DNA from: Ceratobasidium sp. AG-K
Taxonomy: Eukaryota; Basidiomycota; Agaricomycetes; Cantharellales; Ceratobasidiaceae
Length of the DNA: 64,000 nt
NCBI GenBank assembly: GCA_037039685.1
Contig: JAWNGF010000003.1
Coordinates: 2,108,001-2,172,000 of the forward strand
Reading direction: 5' to 3'
Both the position numbers and the translations under genes were made by a program. The notes beneath the pieces are model-generated. The model worked only from the letters and a program-made list of their open reading frames with translations. It was not told where the DNA came from and searched no databases. Of the stretch, positions 9,919 to 23,400 are shown piece after piece; the stretch's first letter is position 1, and each line of letters begins with the position of its first letter.

Positions 9919-12350
9919 ATGACTAAAGTATCCCTCAACTTTCGGTTATTCTTGGTTGCTTGGCTCGCGTTCTTCGTGACGTCAGTCCCCCGCCCGTCTG
10001 CTGTGTAAGTGTCCAATTTTTAACTTGGGCACTCATCTGAGTTTCCATGTAGCATCCCCAAGGACGACCTATATGTACACCACTACCATCCAACGCCTTC
10101 GTCGCCACCTTCAGGGGTTAAATGGATTTCAGACCACTTCAAGTTTGGACCTTCTATGGCATTCTCCAGCCACTCACTCTCGTCACCCCCAATTACTTGG
10201 CTTTCTTTCGAGGCTCGTACGGCCATGTGCCAGCATGCATATGATCTGGCCGGAAAGGCTATAGATGCAAGCCATGAGGCCTTTGGTAAACTCGTCACCC
10301 TTCTACCTCGTGCGTATGACTTGCTATCTAGGGAACGAGATTCATACTGACACGCGAGTGAATAACAGCCTATCAACCTGGATCCCTCGGTCATCTGATG
10401 CGCATGGCCGTGTTGTGGGCCCTTACTCCTTCGCCCACCCGAACTATATCACCCCTATCGACTCCAACTAAATCCAATTATCCCGCCATTCCCACTCCGG
10501 GTCATTTCTGGAGCGCGAGTTTCGTAGCGGGTAACACCACCGGACTGCTAGCTGGATTCAATCGTCTTGTTCAACGCTGCCCCGTCGACTCGCACTCCCG
10601 ATGGACCCGGCCCTCTATACAAGAGTTCCTCGAGGTGCTTCTACTCATTGTATCCTGTGTCACTACCCTGCCGGTCGTGTTCGTTTTCATTCGAACCTCC
10701 TGGGAAGACCTGGATGAGGACTCCGTCCCTGGTTTCTCTGCGGGCCCGCGTATCCGTCCAGCCGCTAGCGTCCCTCGGACATTTTACGGATTTGACGTCG
10801 CCGACGCTTTTGCTGATGTCTTTTCTGGCAAGTCGCTCTCTATTATATCACCCTTCTTGTGTCCTGACATCCCCAATAGGATCATATAACTCCAAGACCC
10901 TCGATGAACCGTTCAACGCGGGTTCATTCGTCGATATTTGGAGTTCGTCTGGTGAGCCGCTTGTGATCATGCCCCTTATTGGACTAATCTGATAATATTC
11001 AGACAACGTTTCCGTCACCCAGGGCGAGAGCCAGCTTGACACCTCCGTTGGCCTCGCCTTCCCTGTCGCCGACACTCGGTGCACTACCTCTGTCGACGGT
11101 TGTATTACCCGCGTAGCGAGATGGGTAGATATGGTAGGGATGAGCGTCCAGATCACGGTCAAGTGCCTATTGCCCGGCCGGCTCGATGAACCGGTCCTAT
11201 ACATCTCTGAGGGCTTTATCTCGCAGAAACTCGAGGAGGCGGGCCCGGAGTGGAAGGAGAACCTCTTGAACGAGGTGCTTGCTCTGGAGCAGTCGACTCT
11301 CGAGTGGCTTGGGCTTGATTTAACCGGCACTCGAGCTGAGGTGACGATTGACGCACTCATTGAATGTTACGGTGCATCCATCGACTACTTGGGGCTTGAA
11401 TACGAGTATGACCATGGAGTCGGTAAGTTATCATAACTTTGATGAAAACATAGTTATTGACAACAGCTGATACTGCAGAATCACGACGTATGACTTTTGC
11501 CGTTGAATTTGGGGTCTGCGACTACTCGAGCGCCCCCGGTACTGGGTCGATGGTAGTGCACGCGGGACGTGCAGGCGAGTGGACAACGGGAGCTGGCCGA
11601 CAGCTGGCGATTACGTACCCTCAGCTGCCGCTCGAGCGCATGGTCTTCATTTGGCTAGGTATCTATGCCGGTGAGTGTATTTGAACGTCAATTCTTGCAC
11701 ACACTCGTTTACTGATTAAAATAATTCATATATATTAGTGCGCGTTTCAGACAACCTGTTTGCCGAGCTCCTGCTTGGAACCAAACAGGCTACTCCCTGG
11801 ACACCTACATCGACCGTGCCTTGGTACGCTCGGCTCATCGAGTGGATACCACTAACGTCCGATCCCGCAGAGGTGAGTTGCATTGACTGGAATGGATTTT
11901 ATACCAGCTGACTTAGGGTGTTCGCAGGCGGACCCGCCCCCCGCTGTCAAAGAAACTCCAATAACTACCTGGGCTCGACCGAGGCTTGTTGCTCGGCCGA
12001 GTTGCGGACTATATCGTCCACCTAGGCTCCAGGTATGCTCGAGGTTGTTGCATGGAGTCCGATTCCCTCGCTAACATGTTGTCGGTTCGTAGAACTCGCT
12101 CACCGAAGAGCGACGCGCCGAACGAGCTAGGGAGAGGCAGGGAGCTCTCGAGAGGCTCGAGCGAGAGACGGAGAAGGAGATAGAGAATATGCGGGAAGCG
12201 GGGGAGGCGGATGGAGCGAGGAGTCATAAGAAGACGAGGCGCGGAAGGCGTGCAGGGAAGCAGGCGAGGGAGTGGGCGGCGCGGCATGAGGAGCTGGCGC
12301 AGGCGGCGAGGGAGTATGTGCGAGGAGGAAATGTTGAGGGGATGGAGTAG
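9919..12350 (+). CDS. Secreted/membrane coiled-coil protein of unknown function
   Basis: A chain of frame-compatible exons runs from ATG 9919 to TAG 12348-12350. Exon 1 encodes a signal peptide (FRLFLVAWLAFFVTSVP) and ends at gtaagt. The second and third exons include HHYHPTPSSPPSG and a central membrane span (EVLLLIVSCVTTLPVVFVFI). The next intron (10828-10879) appears to use a GC donor (gcaagt). Further exons encode an acidic, mostly helical region (WKENLLNEVLALEQSTLEWL) and beta-rich segments around 11460-11670. The last exon (about 12090-12350) is extremely rich in Glu, Arg, Lys and Ala and predicts a long charged coiled coil (ERRAERARERQ and beyond). I do not recognise the family. It is adjacent to the caspase-like array, on the same strand, and also has a signal peptide and membrane span, so a shared process is possible but unproven. 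The exon series is well supported; the function is unknown. Confidence 0.6.
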
Positions 12351-13185
12351 GGAGCTGGTGGACAGGCAAAGGTGAGGGAAACTTGAACAAGTGTTGGGAC
12401 AGCAGGGTCCGCGTTGGGCGAGTGTCACAGTCGTGCCGGTGACCTGGCCGCCATGGCTCTAATTAGCTCAGTCTTGAAGACGTCTGCCACACCCGGGCCA
12501 AACCGTGCTGCCGGCCCCAGCACGGCGGGGGTTGGTAGACCGATTCGGGAATGAGTTAGTTGAGCTATTGGTGTGAGGGTGAACCGGCTTGCCCAGCTTG
12601 ACGGCGGACCCTTCGCTTCACCGCATCCCAATTTCCTTGTTTGCGTCTTTCTCCCCTTTTGTCTGTTCTCTTTTCCGATCATGCTGCCTCCTATTATCAT
12701 AATATTTTTTACTTCTTTTTTTGTTTCTTTTTTGTTTCTTTTTTGTTTCTTTTTTCATCTCGGTTTTATCGTTTCGGACTTCGGTTCTGAATTCGGCTCG
12801 TGCACTTTTAGCTTAGTTTGTTTCATTCGCTACCGTTCTGGCTCTGTGTCGGCTTGGATTGTGCTTTGCTTTGCTTTCTTAACTTATGTCTGGTAAGTAA
12901 TAGAGTTATTTGCCAGCTATACCCCAGTTTCAGTAACCTCGGAAAACACGACAAATCTCTTCATGGGGTAACACCAAATTTTCGGGCCCCAACCCTCAAT
13001 GAGTTACAACACACAAAGTCTTCAACACCACATTGGCCTATTATACACGCCAGACATATTTCTTCTCTACTCCTAAAGTCGAATCATGTGTATCACGTCC
13101 TGACCGATCCAAGATTTCAACCATTGTGAATACAAATGTCCTTGCCTTGCGCATACAGCCATAAATTTCACTAACTCCCAATGAA
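12351..13185. other. Convergent intergenic region with T-rich tandem repeat
   Basis: The region lies between two converging genes. At about 12715-12757 a short tandem array of GTTTCTTTTTT units (three to four copies) forms a polypyrimidine tract on the plus strand. No gene is recognised. Confidence 0.5.
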
Positions 13186-16100
13186 TTACACATCCCATTC
13201 CCTCCATAGAGTATCGTCACTGGGCTCCCCCTGATCAACCTCGATTGGCGCAGTCTCCAACAACTCGACAACACGATCAGTCTTGCCTCTCACGTCGTCT
13301 TCGCCCCTCATAGCTGCTAAGATCGGGCCTTGGTGCGGGGGACCGGGGTACAGCAGCCTAACGTCGCGCTCTTGAATAACCTGGACCAGTCCACCGCTCT
13401 CGACGTTCCTAATCTCGATGTAATTCGGGCTGAAGAGTAGCGCATGGGGCCACCGGAAGGCAACACTCGTCGCGCGCGTTTCCCAGCGTACAAAGGCAGA
13501 TTGTCGAGCCGGCGCGCCGTACTTGGTCACGTAGCATCCGAAGTCGGAGTAGACAATCATAAGCTCTTTGGACCGGGAAAGAACCATGCCGAGTGCCTTG
13601 GATTTTGAGCAGCGGTCCTTGAGACCTGAGATGGCCTCTGCGCTGCCATATTCGACGCTCGGGTTGACCATAAAGTCGGGCACCGGGTAGGCTTTCATGG
13701 CAGGACTAGTAGGTGGGGTGAGTATTTGACGTCGAGATTAAAATACTAACATACTCTTGTGGATCTACGATTACTACTTGGCTTTGACACATGACGACTA
13801 TGCGTTTGGTCAACATCGCAAGGTCCGTTGCGTCTCGCGGCACGGTCAAGGTCTATCCAACTATTTAGTACGGAATCTCCCCATACTTCTGAACCCACCT
13901 GTCCAAACGACGGGAAAGACTTGGAAGGCGATTCCTTCGTCGAAGTGGAAATCTTGTTCATGAACCCACGAGTTGACGTAACTGGACTCCCAACCGGCTC
14001 GCCCAGTGCTTCCAAAAAGTGTAAATGAAGGTGGATGATCGACTTGGTCGCGTATCCAACTAGACACCAATTAACAAGCCGAACTGACCCGGTAAGTTAA
14101 AACTCACTAAGCATCCGTCCCTCGCACATGCCAGCCCTGAAAAAATTGAACCCGCGCCGTCCCTACTTCTCGATAACCGATCCCCAGAGACTCCCAGCTC
14201 CGACATATCTGCCTCACGTCGCCACACACGAACGAGAGACTGGAACGGGTACGCATATAGACTCTCATTGGCAAGGAGCACAACCTTTTCCAACGAATGC
14301 AGTGCAGCCATCTGCGTGACTTCTGTAAATCGCATGACCTTTTGAATTCCTGTTAAAGCGTTAATTTGGTAAGAGGGGGAAATTTAGGATTCCGAACCTT
14401 CAGGCCTATGTCGAAGTCCGAGGTAGATACCGGCACTAGTACTATACAAAATATAGTGGTCCCCTTCGAAGGCTAAAATGTAACAAGCTTTAGCACAAGC
14501 GAACTTTCGGCAAATCCAATAACCTACCAAACGGCGCCGCCGCATATACCTGTCCCAACCAATCGAACTTGACTATATTCTCAGAGGGAACAAGCACCGT
14601 CTTGGTATTAAACCTCCTCCCGCTCAAAGGGTTCACAGCAAAGAACTAACGCCAATTAGCCAAAATCCCATCTCTAAAACGAGAATCTACGGACCTTATT
14701 CTCGCTCTGATAAGTATTTCGAATAATCATGGCCTCGTTGAATGCATTTAGCCACTGGGTCCTCAACGCTTCTGTTTCGGTATAAAACGTGTATCGCCGG
14801 TCGCTGGGGTCGGCGACATGGTAGACTGTAAATGGGTACATTGGAACGCTGTCGCCTAGGAGCTTGTCGCGGATGATGCACCCTTCTGGTCGCCGCGTCT
14901 CTGGGGGGGCGTTGTATGGCTTGGCTAGTCGGAGGTAATCGAGGGGAATTGGCTAAATGCAATGTTAGGGACCAACCCACAAGGTTTGGTCAGATGGCTT
15001 ACTCGAGATACAACGTTATTCTGCTCTCGCCCACCGGCGCTAACATCTTTCGTAACCACCACTTGTAACATGTATAATATCAGTACTGATGACCAACGGG
15101 TTCACGGCCCAAACTCACAATAATTGTCCAGTAGCCCAACATACAAATCACTCCAACCATGCCATTCAACGTCTCGTCGGTTCCGCCGAGCTAGCGGCCC
15201 ATGCATGAACAATTGTCGATGTTCATCGTACCAATCCAAGTCCTGAACACAAATCAACACGAGTCCAACCCGCTGTCACACGACTCACAATAATCTCGCC
15301 CTTTCGGAAATGCAACTTTTTGCAGAAATTCTCAAACTCGACCCGATTTTGAAGTGCTATCAATCAGATTAGCGTCATTCGCACCCAATATCATACCACT
15401 CACTTTGCAACTCGACCGAAGCAATTCTCAAAACCTGCTTCAACGTCGACGTAATCAACGGGATTGGCGCACTATCCCCACACACGTCCGGATGATCCTT
15501 GGCCGTCCGCTTGGCCATGGTCGTGAACTGCAACTCGAGCCTCGTAAACCGGGTATTAAACCCGTGCAAAAATGTATCGAAATCCTGCTTGTTGATGCGC
15601 CCAATCAGGAACTCGAGCGTGGGCTTGGTCGAGTCTTCGAGTCGGGGAACGCTCGAGTCATCCATTCCGGCGTTGCGAATGTCGGTCAAGAGTTTGGAAA
15701 CGTCGTTGAAGAAGTTGCGATAAGACGCATTGTGCCTGAGTTCGGTTTTGTGGTAGTTGAAGGATTTAGGGAGATGCTATGGAACTGGTTAGGTTGGTTC
15801 AAAAGGTCGAGGATGGGCAAACCTTTTGGAATCTGGTATATGGTTCCTTGTGTTCGAGGAGCCATCTGAGTATATATCTGCCACGCTATGTATGATTGGG
15901 TGCTGGTCTCGTTGGCGTTCGTAGAGCAGATCCCGAAGGTGGAGATGGATTGATAGGATTTCCTGGGCGTTAAAAAACACCTCGTGGACAAACCTTTCTA
16001 GTTTGTCCCGTTGTGGTATAATTGGTGGATTGGCGTATAGTAAGCCATCCCTGAAGATCTGGGTGGCGCGGGTAAGCCGAAGATCACACGCCACAATGAA

Positions 16101-17199
16101 CACTTACATATAGGAATATCTGCATTGAAATAACAAAGTTGCGTTCAGATTTGATTAGTTCATAGATATTGCTCTGCCGTTGAATTTCATCGTGATCCAA
16201 TATGTTTCGCGCCTCCTCGGGTACGACGTACGCCCACTCATCAAACTCGAGCGACGCGGCGGTATGGAACAGTGACAGCCTATCTAGACCCGACCTACGA
16301 ATTGTAAGCTCCAACTCGAGCCATCATGTCTATGTACTTACTCGGCCGCCGATACCTGGTCCGCCAACACACCTGTTCCGATCTGCTCGGCCTAATAACG
16401 TATCAACACCGCAGACCATGAAATAACCCGGGATACGTACATTCGACGCCGTCTCAAACGACGTTTCGGAATCCATTCCCCATCTATTCTTGGACCATTC
16501 CTGCTGCCCACTCCCAGAGGCGTGCGAATCTTGGCTCCTCCGAGGCGCCTTCCCCTTTCCACCATGTCCCTGCGATGACCCCCCATAACCACTATCCCAC
16601 TCGTAGTCATCTCCCAGATCAACATGCGACCCAACCGTAAACGCAGAGCCCTCCCAAGGTTTGCCACCGGGCACATGACTCGTCTGGGGATGTCCACCCC
16701 ACGCATGGCTAACATTCTCGTAATCGGTGCGTGGACGCGATCCGGGCATGGGACGTGGAGGCTGTCCATCCGCAGTACGTGGTTGAAGATGCAGTTGCGA
16801 CGCCCCGGGTTCGGCACTCCAACTCCGCGAGAGCGGGCTTTAGCGGCGGTCCAGCTGCGAGCCGTCCGTTCTGCTCGTATGGATTTGGTCGATGGTGGTT
16901 TTCGTACAATTCTGGAGGAGGTGCGTACGAGCCATGTCTTGGTCGTGCGTTGTCTGCTATCCGAGCTTTCTGCAGAGAATCGGTGACGGCGGAGACTGAG
17001 GCTGGGTTGATGGCTGGTTGAGCGCCGGATGGGATGTGAGGAATGGGATTTGAACCGAGGGTCGTTGCCGGATGGTGGTTGTGCTCGAGTTGCGAGACGG
17101 GCCTGGTCGGTGCACTGGCTCTTCGTGTGAGGAGACGTATGGAGGGTGAGTTGGGCGAGGTCGAGGAGGGACAGGTGGGGCACGATAATTATGTGACAT
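13186..17199 (-). CDS. Rho guanine-nucleotide exchange factor (DH-PH-CNH), Rom1/Rom2 type
   Basis: Read on the minus strand from ATG 17199. The N-terminal third is Pro/Ser/Arg-rich and low in complexity (APPVPPRPRPTHPP; GDDYEWDSGYGG). A DH domain follows at about 16314-15400: the signature EIQRQSNIYELIKSERNFV marks its first conserved helix, and further helices contain NAQEILSIHLHLRDLLYERQ and GRINKQDFDTFLHGFNTRF. A PH-like region lies around 15000-14500. A citron-homology (CNH) domain fills 14335-13186, seen in TQMAALHSLEKVVLLANESL and, in the last exon, KALGMVLSRSKELMIVYSDF and NYIEIRNVESGGLVQVIQ. In fungi this architecture activates Rho1 in the cell-wall-integrity pathway at the plasma membrane. 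Many short introns interrupt it and I did not resolve all of them. The final exon (13698-13186) is secure. Confidence 0.8.
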
Positions 17200-17458
17200 T
17201 ATGTGGTATATGTGTTTTTATAAAAATCCTCCAGTGCTGGTCCTGAATGGTGGAGATCCAAGAGAGGAGCGAACGTGGTATGACGGAGGTGGCCAAGCAG
17301 AGCCTGCCTCGGACTTGTATATCATGTGGTGACTAATTCATGCATATATACGGAAGAAAGTGTAATTATAGTAAAGCCGGGAAGAAGCACTGATAGATAG
17401 CAACAACAGAGAAAAAACGCAACCTAAAATACTATCTACCCGTCCCCTCAGCAGCGTC

Positions 17459-20400
17459 ACAATTTCGAGGACCTCAACTGCTTGCTATATACCTCCAGTA
17501 ACACATTCATAATCTCCTCGATTGGGGAGCGTGGTGTACTCATGAACCAGGGTTGGCAATGCTTTCTTGAGTCCCTTGAATGTGGGAGTGTTTGAAATAT
17601 CAGGCGTCGGCGCGGCCCAGTACCTCGAGGGTTGGTGCATCGATTGAGACTTGCGATTCGCTTTTCCTCATATTCTAGTCCACGGGATCCACGGATTGGC
17701 TGCACAGATATGACGTTTCGCACTCAATGGTTGAGGAATCGGGAGTGCTTGCTGTACGCGGGGACGTGGGGGCCGAGGCAGGTGGTGGAGTCTGTGTGGG
17801 TGCGATCTCGGGGTCATCGTTGGGCTGTAATATACCGTCCGTGCGCCATCGTCGTCCGCGCTCGTCGCGCCAGGATCTGTATCGACTGTTTTACGTCTAG
17901 TACGCTGGGAAAGGGACATCCCTGTTGGATTGTGCCGCTTCCGCGAGTGCCACATCTAGGTCCCTGTCTCGATTTTTTCGCTTGATCCCAAGGAGCCAAT
18001 TCCAGGATGCAAATGAGAGCGCGACATAGATGCCCTTTTCACTTTTTTCACTAGCGAATTGTCGTTCAAGATCCATCGATCGCAAAGTCGTAACAGATTT
18101 TGTTTTCGATCTGCTTCGTTTGCATGGAGATGCAGGTGGCCGGGAACAAGAAGAGCCGTGTTCCATGTGGAAGGGCGTTCATAATTTCTCGGGCGATCAT
18201 AGGCATGTCGGGAGTGCCGTGTTGAGGGACGCCTCGAATACTGAAGGCCCCCAATTTGAGCAAAAGGTCTCGGTAGGGCGGTTCGTGAGGTCGAATTGTA
18301 CGATGCAGTTCACCTTCTATCTGGCGAGCAGTAAAGAGCGCCTGGATGCACGTGTGAGTTCAAGGTAACCTGCCTAAGAGACCAGTCTCACCGTATCAGC
18401 CCTCTGCTGTGTTACAGGCGGCACAGCCAATTTCAGCGTCTTGACGCTCAGCTTCAGCCTTTGGATCATTGCGAATTGGAACGTCTCCGTCTCTTTGAAC
18501 CTCGAGCGAGCAGAATGGAGCATGGCTGCCGCCACTTCCGAAAGAGCCGTATCAGGCTTGGGCAGCTGACTTGTACGGAAAGCGTTCGACTCGCGAGCAG
18601 CACCCTGTTTTTGCGCTTGAACTAATGCTGCTAGCTTCCCGCCTACTGTGATCATCCTCGGGATAGTGGTTGTCGAAGAATATGCCAAGATGTCGCCCGC
18701 TTGAATGTTGAATTCTAGGAAGACCTCACGATCGCCGATAGGTATACTAGAGTCGACCTTGGACCAGTCGTCAAAGATGGCGACATACAATGGGTCAGCA
18801 CTTGGAAAGAAAGGTGTATCAGCATGACACATAATTATGCAAGACGAATATAGCCTACTGGAAGTGCATAAGGTGCTGGTGTTCGTATTCCATAGCAGCT
18901 TCGATGTCTCCGCTCTTGAGAACTAACTCGAGCATCTTCGCGTGGCCTTCTTCGTCGTGTGCCAACTTTCCATGCCTACGTCGTATGGTTTGGAAAACGA
19001 AATCTGGCATACGCACGTGGCCCGCAACTGCACGCTCAGAAAGCAGCTCCAATTTGGGCGATGGTTAACGTAGCCTCGGAGACATTTTCAAGCAATTTGG
19101 TCCTAAATGTCAGGGAGTCGTCGACGGTCAAGGTGGCCTTAGCGATTGTTTGGCCCAAGTCAGCGACGATTTCAGCCTTTTCTATGTTGACGAGGACGAG
19201 CGTCTGGAAGGGTTGCGTTTTGGGGACGTGGTTGCCGCCCGGAAGTTCTGCCTTGATCACGCTGGCCGAGTGTATTGGAGGTGGACGTACGAGTGAATCA
19301 AAGACTGGGATGCGATCGAGCCAAACAGCTTTGAAGCAGAGTAGGTCTTGGAGTCGGGAGAATCGTATCTTCGCTGCTATTTCAGTGTTGACAACAACGG
19401 AAATCGAGTTCGTTGTCCTTCCATTGTCGCCTTTGAGTTTGCGGAAGTCCACCGAAAACGTGAGGTTCTGTGCTTGAGCGGATACTGAGCCCTCGTTGAG
19501 ATAACCGTGTTGAATACCAGCGGTAATGGAAGTCATGGTCCCGACAACTGCTATCTCTCGTGCACCAGGTGAAATGTTTACTACGAACCCTCCGCTCTCC
19601 CAGTTCAATCCAGCGACAACGTTCACGTCCGGCTGACAGGTTAATTCGAGCGTTGACTTGTTGATATCTAGGCTGAAGATAACCTGCATGCTTCCGGTGA
19701 TTGAAGCACCTTCATGTGGGGTATCATCGAACGGCAACCCCTCGTGGATAGTCGACAAGTCGGAGAATGGCGCAACGGAAGGTGTCCGGGGAGGTGTAGG
19801 TGCATGAGCTAAACGTTCCTGGACGCGTTTGGAAATGTCGGTTAAGAATGGCAAGAGACTAGGTCGAAGGACGTTCGAGATAGGATGGATCGTGGTGTTG
19901 CAGACTAGGATTGACCGGTTAGACGATGCGGTTCCCGATACTTTCTGCGATGCGGGCGTGGCTTTGTACTCTAGCCACGCGGAAACCATCGGTAAGTTCA
20001 ATGTATCAACCCCGTGTTCGAATAGTTCACTATCTGAGGAGAGGGTCGGGAGTGACTTCGACCGTTCAAGGTCACTTGACCTGACATTTGGGGTGTGCGA
20101 CCGGATGCGACCACTTTTGAATTCGAACGACGCCTTGATATTTGTGGTTAGCAAAGTTGAGTACTGAGCGGTTGAGGGCACTATTGGAGGAGGATTTGGG
20201 GCTGACGGTCCGGTGTCTGACCTGGGCGCGTACGCTGCCAGTCGAGATATGCGGTCTCTACCTTGTCTGTAAACGTCCACGATTGAAAACAAGTAGTTGA
20301 CAATTGATGGCTCAATATCGACCTCGAATCCGCTAACGATGGCACGAATGCAAATTTGCCGTGCAGTAGACGTCGAGATGGATCGGACTTCAGCCTCCAT

Positions 20401-23400
20401 GGACGGATAGATCATGCGATTGCGAGTTTCGTGTGTGCCCCCTTTGAAATGGTCAGGCTGGCTTTGATCAAACCTACAGTCAGGTAATTAATAAGCGTCT
20501 AATAATCGATGGGGTTCAAGCAGCGCACCCTGGGACGAACTGGAAGGAGAAGGCTTCAATTTTGGCCTGTCCAGTTTCGTATCTCTGGGTGAGGAATGAC
20601 ATAGAGCTCAGAGATATCAAGAATGCGGGTACCGAGGATGGACTAAGTGGAGCTATAATCGAGGATCCCATCCGAGGTAACATCAGGTCGTCTTGCAGAG
20701 TCAGAGGGAAAACAATCCCGATGTCTTTGACTGTAAACTCTATCTTGCGATTGTCCAGGAACGTCTTGGTTTGGCGTGGAGCATGGGGGCGTTCGCTAGA
20801 CTCCAAGGTCCGTAAAACTTGCCGTGTCTTGCGGCGAACTTCTTGCAGTTCGTTTGCGCGCTGTTCTTGCCTTGAAATCATCTCCGCCTGCCGCTTTGTA
20901 TGAGCAATCGAAAGACAATGCATTTAAAGTCAAACTCACTTGAATGTGGTCAATCAAATCGCCGAGCTCGGAAATAGCAGCTGGTTGCATCACGGCGTGC
21001 ACGAAGTTAATCACGATTCCTAGGTGGTTGTCTTTCCGGGCAGCTTCTGGATGCTCGATATTCTCAGCGGACATGTCGAGCACCATATAAGCGGACCGGT
21101 ACTTCCTATCGAAGCTTGTACGAGTTCGACGAGGTGCAGAATGATGAGCTAAGGACAGTGCCAAGCTCTTAGCTTCGAAACTCCAACGTTTTTGCGTCCC
21201 GCTATGTACCAGCCCTTTAATGACTGAGGAATCGAAATACTGAGTTGAAGCCGGCCCTTCGATACCAATACGGAATCCATCGAACGTGAAAGAAACATCG
21301 AACTTGGGAAATGCAGTTTCAGTTGCTGGTGCTTCAGAGACCTGTGGTACTGATGTATCTCGTTGTGATTTGAACTCGACAGCAAGATCGACAAGCTCAT
21401 TGAAATCACTACCGAACTTTTGTTGTATAGCCAAGAAATCGTCAAAGTATTGTGGCTTGAGGGTCACCGAGAAACGATCAACGTGCAAACGAATATCCAA
21501 CTGGGGATACTTTCCTTCAAGTCGGAGCGAAGGGAGTTCCAAGCTGACGGAGCTAAAATTCGAATTCGATCTGCCGCTGCCCGGCTGCCCACCAGTGAGG
21601 TGGATGACCTGAGAACCAATTCTGTGGCCAAAGTACGATTCCTGTGGCCCATGGGAATCCAGGAACGTGATGGAGTTCACTACACTCCAGATGAGCCAAG
21701 TTTCGTGCATAACGTGAAGTTCGGTGCGGAGTTCGCGGAGTTGTGCGTGGAGGTTAACCCTGATCTTTCCAGAGAATAAAGCTGGTACATATGGCGATGA
21801 ACTACTGGGACGTGCGCCACGATCCCATTCCGACATTAGGTCTTGGAACATGGAGTCGTAAGCACTGTATGGGTGGTCGTTGAGCAGCAAGCAACTCTGA
21901 TTGGCGGACAATACTTACGGGAGATATTCTTTGCGCCAACTGTCAATGAACTGGTACAATCGAAGTACACTACGAGGGACACTTATTTTGAACTGGTCTA
22001 AGCACAGTAAAATCCTCGCCTTTGTCAAGGTCCCCGGATCTTCACTCAGTGCAAGGTGGGCAGCGACGTTTCGTAGATCAATACCAGCAAGAAGCGACTT
22101 GTGAGATTTTTGACTTTTTCCCTGGCTGGCTCGGAGCGATACCTGACCAGTGGAGAGGCTGACACAAAATGATCCGCATGGAGGCGCCGGGGCGTCGGGC
22201 AGGGTAATTACTGAAGCAACAGTCGCCGCACATTCTGATGTCTCAGCTTCAAAGGTGATTTGCTGAGCCGGAGCAGCAAGGCCCAGTGATGCTGCAGAAA
22301 GGACGAATTCCACGACTAAATGGCGGAACGGCATTGAAATGGGTTTAGGAGGCTCAATCGGGCTTTCATCCTCTATGCCCAACAAAGACATCTGGCGTTG
22401 AACACGAAGGACCTGACGAACGAATAGCACGCAAGACGGATACACAGATACGTTGAGGCCTCGAACGGATGCTGAACCGAGTACGTGTAAAGCTTTCTCT
22501 GGTTTATAGCTACTAGCAGGGTCAGCTCCACTATCAACTGGCACGTAGCTCGCTGTCGAGGCTCGCAGATGAGTATGGAATTCGCCGATAATCAACTCGT
22601 TGTAGTCGCCCCCATGACTCCGAAGGATGGCTTTGGCATAACGACAATCCAGAGAGAGACTCCCACGAAACGAGAGAGGTGATGTGTCAAGCGTTGCAGG
22701 TGAGAACAACTTCTGCAAGATAGTGGGATTCTTCTGGGCGCCTTGTTCGTCATAACCATACAGGTCGGGCCATTGTTTCTCCATGAACGACCACAGCTCG
22801 GCGAGGTCTTTTTCCGGAAGGTCTTTGGCTTGAGCTAACCTTGATTCAAGAGCATTCTTGTCGACTGGACCCATTTGGCGCATGCTCTGGCGGATAATTG
22901 TAATGGTTTTCCAAGATGGGTCCGATCGAAGTCGTCCAGGGCGGCCTGTCTGAACCAGGAAGGACGGGAGGTTCGTGGCAAATGGATCGGCTGCTACAGT
23001 CTGTCCCCGTAGGCGACTCATGCATGCCCACACAAAGTACATCCTGCGTTGAGATGATAGGGTAGACCTCGACTCCAAAAACGATGAAACTCTCCCGAAG
23101 CTGTGTCCCGAGGCCTCCAACGTAGTGATCAGGATTTCAGGGGACTTGTCTGAGACAAACATATCGAAGACATCACAGCTAGCACTGCCTCCGTAGGAAG
23201 ATCCACCACTGGATAGATCGAGACTCGCCCCAGTGAACTTGATTCGAAGCTTGTCGGGTGATGGCTCTAGCTCATGCCGGGAGTTTGCGAATGGCTTGCT
23301 AACTAATTTTCGAAGCCTGGTGTCAACCAAGGACGTCTTCAAACTCACTGTCGTCTGCTGATCAGATTTATTGGCGAGAGTTTCGAGTCGGCAGCTCGCC

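Noticed and set aside
12715..12757. Short T-rich tandem repeat considered as CRISPR-like or regulatory array
   Set aside because: Units are only about 11 bp with no spacers; a simple polypyrimidine microsatellite.
15354..15869. Plus-strand 171-residue open frame
   Set aside because: Antisense to DH-domain exons of the RhoGEF that show the expected helices.
16392..17183. Minus-strand 263-residue open frame as the RhoGEF N-terminus
   Set aside because: Arg-rich composition and lack of link to the DH exon; the ATG at 17199 with Pro-rich exons fits better.
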